Assembly (NCBI GenBank): GCA_018711415.1
Contig: DVIJ01000051.1
Span: 1 to 27,123, forward strand
DNA length: 27,123 nucleotides
DNA from: Scatomorpha merdavium
GTDB lineage: Bacteria; Bacillota; Clostridia; Oscillospirales; Oscillospiraceae
Direction of reading: 5' to 3'
Of this stretch, positions 1-6,385 are shown one piece after another; position 1 is the first letter of the stretch; every line of letters starts with the position of its first letter. The notes under the pieces were generated by a model. That model was not told where the DNA came from. It saw only the letters and a program-made list of their open reading frames with translations, and did no database searches. The translations under genes and the position numbers were made by a program.

Positions 1-1
1 C

Positions 2-343
2 CTCTTCGTGGACAGCAACCTCAACATCCGCAAGTTCACCGAGTACGTGGGACGCGAATTCCAGCTGATGGAGCACGACGTGGGGCGGCCCATCCAGATA
101 TTCGCCCACAGCTTCCCCGACGAGGCCATCGAGAACGACTGCCGCACCGTGCTCAAGGACCTCCTCTCCATCGACCGCGAGGTGACGGCCATGAACGGCC
201 GCTGCTACACGCTGCGCATCGCGCCCTACCGCACCACGGAAAACAGCATCCGCGGGCTGGTCATCACCATCATCGACAGCCTGGGCGTCCCCTCCGCGAC
301 GGAACCGGAGCCCGTGGCCGCCGGGACGGCGGAGCTCATCTGA
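2..343 (+). CDS. C-terminal end of a CheB/CheR-type PAS protein (5' partial)
   Basis: The reading frame is open to the left edge, so the start lies outside the window. The visible 113 or so residues form one PAS domain. The opening LFVDSNLNIRKFT, then DVGRPIQ, then the REVTAMNGRCYTLRIAPYRT stretch and a closing VITIIDS strand are the pattern of the PAS domain that follows the methyltransferase part of CheB/CheR hybrid proteins. Such proteins link signal sensing to methylation-type signalling in the cytoplasm. The protein ends in a short Pro/Glu/Ala tail with no kinase or output domain after the PAS. A strong terminator follows 20 bases downstream. The PAS call is good; the CheB/CheR identity is inferred from similarity of this one domain, because the catalytic parts are not visible. 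Confidence 0.7.
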   Translation, partial: LFVDSNLNIRKFTEYVGREFQLMEHDVGRPIQIFAHSFPDEAIENDCRTVLKDLLSIDREVTAMNGRCYTLRIAPYRTTENSIRGLVITIIDSLGVPSATEPEPVAAGTAELI

Positions 344-362
344 AAAAGCGCAAAATACGAAA

Positions 363-402
363 CCCCCCGCCGGTCCGCGGACCGGCGGGGGGTCTGTTTT
401 TT
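363..402 (+). terminator. Intrinsic terminator between convergent genes
   Basis: A GC-rich inverted repeat (arms within 363-392, CCGCCGGTCC paired with GGACCGGCGG) is followed by TCTG and six T on the plus strand. It sits between the convergent PAS gene and the diguanylate cyclase gene. Read on the minus strand the hairpin is followed by a weaker T-rich stretch, so it may serve both genes. Confidence 0.9.
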
Positions 403-410
403 CCGGGCGC

Positions 411-1520
411 TCAGGGCAGGTCCAGCAGGTAGAACTGCTCCTTACCGTGCTCCTTGGCGCGGTAGAGCGCGCGGTCGGCCGCGTCGTAGAGCTGTTCGTA
501 GCTGATAGCGCGGCTGCCAAGGCGGCAGCCGCCGATGCTGCAGCCGCTGCTCACCGCCTGGCCGCGCCAGGTGATGGCGGAAACGGAGCGGATGAGCGCG
601 CGGGCGGCGTCCTCCAGCTCCTGCGCGGAGAGCCCCAGCGTGAGCACGGCGAATTCGTCGCCGCCGATGCGGCTGACGCCGGCGGCGCCGGTGAAGGCGG
701 CGTCCAGCAAAATGGCCGTCTCCTTGAGCACGAAATCGCCGCAGGGGTGGCCGAAGCGGTCGTTGACGGACTTGAAATCGTCCAGGTCGAGTATCAGCAG
801 CGCCGCGCCGCGCTCGCCCAAGTGCGGCTCCACACAGCGCTGGAAGGCCGTCTTGTTCAGCAGGCCCGTCAGGGGGTCGCGCTGCACGAGGACCTGCAGC
901 CGTTCGTTGATGCTGCATATCTCCTGCCGCTGGGCGATGACCACAGCGTGGTGGCGGCAGTTGGTGAGGGAGACGGCCAGGGCCACGATGGACGCGAAAC
1001 TGAGGTTTATCAGCTGCCCGCTGTCCAGCGAGGGCGCGGCGAGGGCCATAAAGAGCAGGTAAGCCGCCCCGTGCAGGGCAAAGGAGAGCCAGGCGGGCAT
1101 GAGTATGAACACGCCCATGCCGAGGACCGCCGTGAGATAGATGCCGGTCTCCAGGCTGTGGCCGGCAAGGATGTCATAGGCGTTCATGCCAACGTGCCAG
1201 ACGAGGCAGAAGGCCGCGCAGGCGTATTGCAGCGCGAGCTTCACGCCCGGCGCGCGCCGGCGCAGCAGCCACGCGAGCAGCAGGTAGAGCGCCGCCGCCA
1301 GGAACAGCGAGCTGTAAAAGGCGAAATAAATGCGGTTGTTGAGCGTCCCCAGCCCGGAAGCGGACCAGAAGAGCACCCGCGCCATGTTGAAGAGCTCCAT
1401 GCCGAAGATCATCACGCAGATGACCAGCAGCGAGAGGCGGTTGTGCCGCTGCGCGGCGGCGAGGAACTCCGGCTTCACCTCCGGCGTGATGATGAAAAAG
1501 TCGTGTATGGCCTTGAACAT
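411..1520 (-). CDS. Membrane-bound diguanylate cyclase (GGDEF)
   Basis: This predicted 369-residue protein makes the second messenger c-di-GMP from two GTP. The N-terminal 190 or so residues hold five or six hydrophobic segments, and the GGDEF domain fills the rest. The domain opens with RDPLTGLLN, has the metal-binding LDLDDFKSVND strand, and an intact GGDEF at about residues 286-290, so it should be active. The RxxD product-inhibition site expected just before GGDEF is absent (TGAA stands there). I chose ATG 1520 over the upstream ATG 1550 because GGGAGGA lies 6 bases before it. A near-consensus promoter sits upstream. No sensory family was recognised in the membrane part, so the signal it answers is unknown. 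It appears to be a single-gene unit. Confidence 0.9.
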   Translation of the reverse strand: MFKAIHDFFIITPEVKPEFLAAAQRHNRLSLLVICVMIFGMELFNMARVLFWSASGLGTLNNRIYFAFYSSLFLAAALYLLLAWLLRRRAPGVKLALQYACAAFCLVWHVGMNAYDILAGHSLETGIYLTAVLGMGVFILMPAWLSFALHGAAYLLFMALAAPSLDSGQLINLSFASIVALAVSLTNCRHHAVVIAQRQEICSINERLQVLVQRDPLTGLLNKTAFQRCVEPHLGERGAALLILDLDDFKSVNDRFGHPCGDFVLKETAILLDAAFTGAAGVSRIGGDEFAVLTLGLSAQELEDAARALIRSVSAITWRGQAVSSGCSIGGCRLGSRAISYEQLYDAADRALYRAKEHGKEQFYLLDLP

Positions 1521-1565
1521 GGCGTATCCTCCCGCGCCTGAAAATGACAAACTTATACATATGAC

Positions 1566-1594
1566 ATTATATTAGATACGTCACGAATGTGCAA
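1566..1594 (-). promoter_or_regulatory. Sigma-A promoter of the diguanylate cyclase gene
   Basis: On the minus strand TTGCAC (1589-1594) and a perfect TATAAT (1566-1571) are separated by 17 bases. Transcription would begin near 1559, about 40 bases before the start codon. Confidence 0.85.
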
Positions 1595-1667
1595 CGGTCA
1601 ATTTCCTGAAATAGCAAGCGAATACTGCGCCCCGGCCATTTGTCACGCGCGGGATGCCTGAAGATGG

Positions 1668-1704
1668 AAAAAAGGCCGGCTGAAGCTTCAGCCGGCCTTT
1701 TTTT
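1668..1704 (-). terminator. Intrinsic terminator of glgA
   Basis: A perfect 24-base palindrome (1674-1697, GGCCGGCTGAAG and its complement) is flanked by six A on the left and seven T on the right, so it would work in both directions. It lies 13 bases beyond the glgA stop codon. Confidence 0.93.
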
Positions 1705-1716
1705 GCGCTTAGTTAC

Positions 1717-3714
1717 TCACCACTGGGTGAGCTCAAGATAGAGGTTCCTGTACTGCCAGGCGGAGTTGGTCCAGGATACGTCCTTGGCCATGTCGCGCTG
1801 GACGACCTCGTCCCAGTGATAGCGGTTGGTGAAGTACACGGTCTTGGCGCGGTTGATGGCGTCGAGCAGCAGGCCCGCGTCGTAGCGGTCAAAGGTGAAG
1901 CCGTTGCCGTCGCCGGTGAAGTTGTTGTAGGGCTCCACGGTGTCCTTCAGGCCGCCGGTCTCGCGCACGATGGGCAGAGTGCCGTAGTGCATGGCGTTGA
2001 GCTGAGTCAGTCCGCAGGGCTCGAAGCGGGACGGCACCAGAAGCGCGTCGGAACCGGCATAGATGCGGTGCGCGCGCGCCTCGTCATACTGGATGCATGC
2101 GCTGAACGTGCCGTGATAGGCGCCCTCGTAATAGCGGAAGGTATCCTCATACTGCTTGTCTCCGGTGCCGAGCACGATGACCTGGGTGTTGCCGTCTAGC
2201 ACCTGCGGGATGATGCTGCTCACGAGGTCGAGGCCCTTCTGATTCGTCAGGCGGGAGATGAGGCCGATGACGAACTTGCTCTCGTCCTCCTCCAGACCGA
2301 GCTCGCGCTGGAGCGCGCGCTTGTTTGCCATCTTGTGCTCGAGCACGTTGCCGAGGCCGTAGTTCTCGGCCAAGGCGGGGTCGGTCTCCGGGTTCCACAT
2401 CTCGTAGTCGATGCCGTTCACGATGCCGCGGAGCTTCCAGTTGTGATAACGCAGGTGGTCCTCAAGCCGCTCGCCGTATTCCGGGGTCTGTATCTCATAG
2501 GCATAGGTCCCGCTGACGGTAGTTATACGGTCGGCGTAAGCGAGGCCGCCCTTGAGCATGTTGGCCTCGACATAGTCCTGCTGCAGCGCGCCCATGTTGA
2601 ACACGGAGTCGGGCAGGCCGGACCAGTACTTGATGGTGGGGATGTTGTAAACGCCCTGGAAGCGCAGGTTGTGGATGGTGAGAATGGACTTCGCGTGGCC
2701 GACGGGCGAGTCCTTGAACAGCGTGCGCAGATACACAGGCACGAGCGCCGCCTGCCAGTCGTGGCAGTGGACGATGTCGGGTATCCAGTTCATGTAGTTG
2801 AGCGCGGCCAGCGCGGCCTTGCTGAAGAAGCAGTACCTGGGGATATCGTCCACGAGGTTCAGATACGGGTTGCCGGAGGAGAAGAACTCCTGGTTGTCGA
2901 TGAAGTCGTAGACGACGCCGTCGTTCACATACTCCATGATGCCGACGTAGTAGTTGCGGCCGGTGTTGCCGAGGTCCATGTAGAACTCGCCGCGGTAGAC
3001 CATCTTGTCCTGGTACTCCTGCGGGATGCATGCGTAGCGGGGGAGAATGACGCGGACGTCGCAGTTGAGCCTTGCGAGCTCGCGGGGCAGGGCGTACATG
3101 ACGTCGCCCAGGCCGCCGGTCTTGACGAAGGGGTGGCACTCGGAGCCGATGAACGCCACGCTCCTGCGCGGCAGGGTGGAAATGTCAAACACTGGCGCAG
3201 TCTCCTCAACGACGGGAGCGGTTTCCTCGACGACGGGCGCGGTCTCCTCAACGACGGGAGCAGTCTCCTCAACGATGGGGGCGACGTTTTCCTCAACGAC
3301 CGGAGCGGTTTCCTCAACGACCGGCGCGGTCTCCTCGACGACCGGAGCGGTCTCCTCGACGACCGGTGCAGTTTCCTCAACGATGGGTGCGACGTTTTCC
3401 ACGACGGGAGCGGTCTTTTTAGAGGCTGCCTTTTTCGTGCCGGAGGTGGTTTTCTTAGCGGTGGAAGCGGGCTTTTTGGCTGTAGAGGTTTTTTTGGCGG
3501 TGGAAGCGGGCTTCTTCTCGGCGGTCTCGGCCTTATCCGCAGCCTTTTTGGCGGCGGCGGGCTTGTCCGCGGCCTTCTTGGCGGTGGAGGCGGACTTCCT
3601 GGTGGCGGACTGGGCCTTTTCCTTGGCGGGGGCTTCCTTTTCCGGCGCCGGCGCCGCGGTCTCTTTGACTTCTGCACTCTTGGTATCGATGGGGTCCGTA
3701 TTCTTTCGTGCCAT
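1717..3714 (-). CDS. glgA: Glycogen synthase (GT5) with a long low-complexity N-terminal extension
   Basis: GlgA transfers glucose from ADP-glucose to growing alpha-1,4-glucan. The catalytic region begins near residue 184 and is about 480 residues, the normal size of the whole enzyme. It shows the KTGGLGD nucleotide-sugar loop (198-204), HCHDWQ, the SRLTNQKG hinge, and the C-terminal SRFEPCGLTQLNAM and ETGGLKDTV motifs. Ahead of this lie about 180 extra residues: a Lys/Ala/Thr-rich histone-H1-like stretch (about 38-101) and about ten units of VVEETAP or variants (about 102-175). No signal peptide is visible. ATG 3714 has AAAGGA upstream. No other glycogen gene (glgC, glgB, glgP) is in the window, so it stands alone between a leader and a terminator. 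The extension's role is unknown; tethering or polymer binding is speculation. Confidence 0.95.
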   Translation of the reverse strand: MARKNTDPIDTKSAEVKETAAPAPEKEAPAKEKAQSATRKSASTAKKAADKPAAAKKAADKAETAEKKPASTAKKTSTAKKPASTAKKTTSGTKKAASKKTAPVVENVAPIVEETAPVVEETAPVVEETAPVVEETAPVVEENVAPIVEETAPVVEETAPVVEETAPVVEETAPVFDISTLPRRSVAFIGSECHPFVKTGGLGDVMYALPRELARLNCDVRVILPRYACIPQEYQDKMVYRGEFYMDLGNTGRNYYVGIMEYVNDGVVYDFIDNQEFFSSGNPYLNLVDDIPRYCFFSKAALAALNYMNWIPDIVHCHDWQAALVPVYLRTLFKDSPVGHAKSILTIHNLRFQGVYNIPTIKYWSGLPDSVFNMGALQQDYVEANMLKGGLAYADRITTVSGTYAYEIQTPEYGERLEDHLRYHNWKLRGIVNGIDYEMWNPETDPALAENYGLGNVLEHKMANKRALQRELGLEEDESKFVIGLISRLTNQKGLDLVSSIIPQVLDGNTQVIVLGTGDKQYEDTFRYYEGAYHGTFSACIQYDEARAHRIYAGSDALLVPSRFEPCGLTQLNAMHYGTLPIVRETGGLKDTVEPYNNFTGDGNGFTFDRYDAGLLLDAINRAKTVYFTNRYHWDEVVQRDMAKDVSWTNSAWQYRNLYLELTQW
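3190..3411 (-). repeat. In-frame 21-bp tandem repeat in glgA
   Basis: About ten copies of a 21-bp unit encode (V/I)VEETAP, with two ENVAP variant units. The copies differ mainly at third codon positions, so they have been kept in frame while drifting. Such an array can gain or lose units by slippage. Confidence 0.9.
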
Positions 3715-4058
3715 GATGAATCATCCTTTCATCTACCAGTGATCGGAGGGTCCTTCACTGCTGCCATGGATGGCGGCTTCTCTTTATCTGCGGTACTGCC
3801 GAGCCTCACGGCTCAAACGGCTGTGCAGCCGGCGCCGGGCTTTTCGGCGGTATCATGCTGAGAGGACCCGTTGTGCTCGGGAGTGGAACAAAATGCTTTA
3901 ATAACCATATTCTTGTCTCCCGACCGCTCCAAGTATACAGCTACAACCGCTGAAAAGCCACAGGAAATCGGTCATTATCGTCCGATTAATTTACACGATA
4001 CGCCGTATGGAGCCGTGGTTGGCGAAAAGGACGGAGGATATGCGGTACGCGCTGGGCC
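3715..4058 (-). other. Gene-free stretch: probable structured glgA leader
   Basis: This 344-base stretch has no convincing gene. Read on the minus strand it would be the upstream region of glgA. A weak promoter candidate is TGGCTT (3955-3960), 17 bases, TATACT (3932-3937). Downstream of it are several possible hairpins: arms TCGGGAG/CTCCCGA at 3917-3923 and 3877-3883; GAGCC/GGCTC at 3801-3805 and 3810-3814; and CAGTGA/TCACTG at 3755-3760 and 3737-3742 with an inner GGA/TCC pair. The leader would be about 210 bases. I recognise no known riboswitch class. No clear terminator of the upstream radical SAM gene is seen here. Confidence 0.35.
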
Positions 4059-4883
4059 TCAGCAGTTGCCGGTATACACATACCGCAGGCGCTCGCGGGC
4101 AACTGCGGCCAGGCGGTAGACGGTGTCCACGGGGGTGGGCGGCAGGTCGTTCATGCGGTGTCGCGGGAAGAAGCGCGAGATGTGGAGCGGAATGTCCGGA
4201 CTGAGCGAGGCCAGCCAGCCGGACAGCGCGCGAAGCTCGTCCTCGCCGTCGTTGCAACCGGGGACGACGAGCGTCGTCACCTCCAGGTGGCAGGCCTCCG
4301 CCGCCAGGGCTATCGAGCGCTTGACCGTTTCAAGGTCGCCGCCGAGCCTGCGGTACCAGGCCTCGGTGAAGCCCTTGAGGTCGATGTTCACGGCGTCGAT
4401 GAGCGGGAGCAGCGCGCGCCAGGGGGCCTCTTCTATCGTGCCGTTCGTCACCAGCACGTTGAACATGCCCGCCTCTCGCACCAGCGCGGCGCAGTCGCGC
4501 ACGAACTCGTAGCCCACGAGCGGCTCGTTATAGGTATAGGCGAGGCCCAGGTTCCCGCGCGGGCGCAGGGCGAGCGCGAGCTGCACCAGCGCCTCGGGCG
4601 AATAGTCTCTGGCCGGGAACTCTGCGCCCGCCATGGAGATCTCGGCGTTCTGACAGAAGGGACAGCGCAGGTTGCAGCCGAAGCTGCCCAGCGACAGTAC
4701 CAGTCCGCCGGGGTGGAAGCGGCGCAGCGGCTTTTTCTCTATGGGGTCGAGGGCGAGGGACGTGAGCCTGCCGTAGTTGAGCGGGACTATTTGCCCGCCG
4801 CGGTTGGCCCGCGCGCGGCAGAGCCCGGTCCTGCCCTCGTCCAGCTCGCAGTGGTGGAAGCAGATATCGCATTTGAGGCTCAC
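4059..4883 (-). CDS. amrS: AmmeMemoRadiSam system radical SAM enzyme
   Basis: This 274-residue cytoplasmic protein is a radical SAM enzyme. An N-terminal cysteine cluster (CDICFHHC, then LCRAR) precedes the Fe4S4-binding CNLRCPFC motif (CX3CX2C) at about residues 74-81. Further along are the AYTYNEPL, LVTNGTIE and DLKGF motifs of this subfamily. It starts with GTG at 4883, whose first four bases overlap the stop codon of the gene before it (GTGA), which implies translational coupling. The partner upstream is a Memo-AMMECR1 fusion, and the three domain types together define the AmmeMemoRadiSam system. The chemistry is not settled to my knowledge; radical modification of a small molecule or a protein is the family expectation. 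Confidence 0.92.
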   Translation of the reverse strand: MSLKCDICFHHCELDEGRTGLCRARANRGGQIVPLNYGRLTSLALDPIEKKPLRRFHPGGLVLSLGSFGCNLRCPFCQNAEISMAGAEFPARDYSPEALVQLALALRPRGNLGLAYTYNEPLVGYEFVRDCAALVREAGMFNVLVTNGTIEEAPWRALLPLIDAVNIDLKGFTEAWYRRLGGDLETVKRSIALAAEACHLEVTTLVVPGCNDGEDELRALSGWLASLSPDIPLHISRFFPRHRMNDLPPTPVDTVYRLAAVARERLRYVYTGNC

Positions 4884-6268
4884 AGATGACGCACCACCTT
4901 GAATCTCTCTATCTTATATGGCTCGTCTGCGCGGATGCCGCCCTTCTGGCGCGCGATGGCCAGCTGTTCCTCAACGCTGTCCACGCCGTCGAGGTCGGGC
5001 AGCAGCAGGCCGCGCCGCCCGCCGCAGCTGACGATGACGCCGTAGCGCCTTGGGTCCAGCTGAGCGGGCGAGTCCACAGGCTCGGGCTTGCCCAGAACGT
5101 CCACGCTGTATTCCAGCCCCTCGAGCTCGTCGGGGCGCACAGCGGGGAAGCGCGGGTCGCGTGTGCCGGCGGAGACGGCGTTTTGGACTATCTCCTGCGC
5201 GAGGTTTTCCGCCGTAGGCGCGATGGTTCCGATGCAGCCGCGCAGCCTGCCCCCGGTGTGCAGCGAGACGAAGGCGCCCGCCGCCAGATGCGTGAGCTCG
5301 TTGGGCAGGTCGTCAGGCAGGTGCTTCAGACGGCTGCCCGTGCGTACATAGGTCTCCAGCGCGAGCCGGGCAAGGCGCACCCAGGCGTCCTCATTTGCGC
5401 GGCGCTCCTCCAGGCGCTCGCGCAGCGCCTCCTCGCAGGCCCCGGCGAAGCGGCGGCCTTCATCCCGCCCCGTGACCGGGAAGAGGGCCACGGCATAGCC
5501 CACGCCGAAGGTCCCCTCATGGCTCAGCAGCCGCGGCCGGACGGCCAGGCCGTCCAGCGCGCCGGACATCATCTGGAAAGAGCGCAGTCCGCACTCCGCC
5601 GCCCGCTCGCAGAGCGAGGGCTCCAGCGTGAGAAAGCGCAGGAAGTCTCCGGAGGCCATGGCCCGGGTCACCGCCTCGTCAAAAACCGGACCCTCTGGCG
5701 CAAAGCCGTAGGGGCCGTCGGGCTTGAGCTTGTGCGATAGGTCGCCGCTGGCCACGAATACGACGCGGCGGCCGAGCATGTCCGCCGCCTCCGCCACGCA
5801 GCGGCCGAGCCTGTAGTGCGCGAGCGGAGAAAAGCCGGAGAGGCCCATCCTCACAATGGGGCAGTTCACTCCCGCCCTGCGCAGGAAATAGAGCGGGATG
5901 AGGACGCCGTGATCGAGCGCGGGCTCGCGCTGGCCCAGCGTCCCTGCGTCCAGACCCGCGGCCTGCGCCTTTTCCACTATGGCGGCGCGGAGCCCGGCGT
6001 CGTACTCGGCCTCTATGCGCAGCTGCGGCGCGCCGAAGCTGGACATGTCCCCGGCGGCGCCCCTGCCGGGCGCGATGTGGAAATAGTCGCTGTACATGAC
6101 CGTGTGCGGCGAGGCCACGACCAGTGCCTCCGGAGCCCAGCGCGCGACCTCCTCCGCGGCCTCGCACATCGCATCCCAGGTGGCGGAGATCTCACGTTCC
6201 CGGCCCCGTCCCACCTCCGGCAGGAGCACCGGTGGGTGCGGGGTAAGTATAGCGCCGAGTATGGGCAT
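4880..6268 (-). CDS. AmmeMemoRadiSam fusion protein: Memo-like plus AMMECR1 domains
   Basis: This 462-residue protein joins two domains that are separate in many organisms. Residues 1 to about 275 are a Memo/LigB-type domain (class III extradiol dioxygenase fold) with LTPHPPVLLPEVGRG, SPHTVMYSDYF, LDHGVLIPLYFL and SGDLSHKLK, whose histidines are the usual metal or active-site residues. About 290-462 is an AMMECR1 domain with the hallmark LRGCIGT and SAGTRDPRF segments. ATG 6268 is preferred over ATG 6292: it has AAAGGAG 8 bases upstream and begins the conserved strand at once. The downstream radical SAM gene overlaps by 4 bases. The biochemical role is not known to me with confidence. The fusion argues that both domains act on one substrate or in one complex. 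Confidence 0.92.
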   Translation of the reverse strand: MPILGAILTPHPPVLLPEVGRGREREISATWDAMCEAAEEVARWAPEALVVASPHTVMYSDYFHIAPGRGAAGDMSSFGAPQLRIEAEYDAGLRAAIVEKAQAAGLDAGTLGQREPALDHGVLIPLYFLRRAGVNCPIVRMGLSGFSPLAHYRLGRCVAEAADMLGRRVVFVASGDLSHKLKPDGPYGFAPEGPVFDEAVTRAMASGDFLRFLTLEPSLCERAAECGLRSFQMMSGALDGLAVRPRLLSHEGTFGVGYAVALFPVTGRDEGRRFAGACEEALRERLEERRANEDAWVRLARLALETYVRTGSRLKHLPDDLPNELTHLAAGAFVSLHTGGRLRGCIGTIAPTAENLAQEIVQNAVSAGTRDPRFPAVRPDELEGLEYSVDVLGKPEPVDSPAQLDPRRYGVIVSCGGRRGLLLPDLDGVDSVEEQLAIARQKGGIRADEPYKIERFKVVRHL

Positions 6269-6299
6269 ACGGCTCACTCCTTTCAATGCCATTATTTAC

Positions 6300-6308
6300 A
6301 TTATACCA
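6300..6308 (-). promoter_or_regulatory. Extended -10 promoter of the AmmeMemoRadiSam operon
   Basis: The minus strand reads TGGTATAAT here: a perfect -10 with an upstream TG. No good -35 box is found at 16-18 bases, which fits an extended -10 promoter. The start codon of the fusion gene is about 32 bases further on. Confidence 0.65.
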
Positions 6309-6342
6309 CGGCCCGAGCCGGAGAAAAAGTCCGGCAGGGTGC

Positions 6343-6378
6343 AAAAAAAGCTCCCGGCCCAGGTCTTTGGGCCGGGAG
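6343..6378 (-). terminator. Intrinsic terminator of the P-type ATPase gene
   Basis: An 11-bp stem (CTCCCGGCCCA at 6351-6361 with 6368-6378) and 6-base loop are followed on the minus strand by seven T (6343-6349). It begins 8 bases after the ATPase stop codon. Confidence 0.95.
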
Positions 6379-6385
6379 TTGGGCG

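Noticed and set aside
447..1541. A 364-codon open frame opposite the diguanylate cyclase
   Set aside because: Shadow of the GGDEF gene; no recognisable domain.
3190..3411. Repeat array considered as a CRISPR or non-coding satellite
   Set aside because: The 21-bp units are contiguous without spacers, stay in frame with glgA and vary mostly at third codon positions, so it is coding repeat expansion.
2335..3861. A 508-codon open frame on the plus strand opposite glgA
   Set aside because: Its Gly/Leu/Phe repeats are the mirror image of the Lys/Ala and VVEETAP repeats of glgA; no independent start signal.
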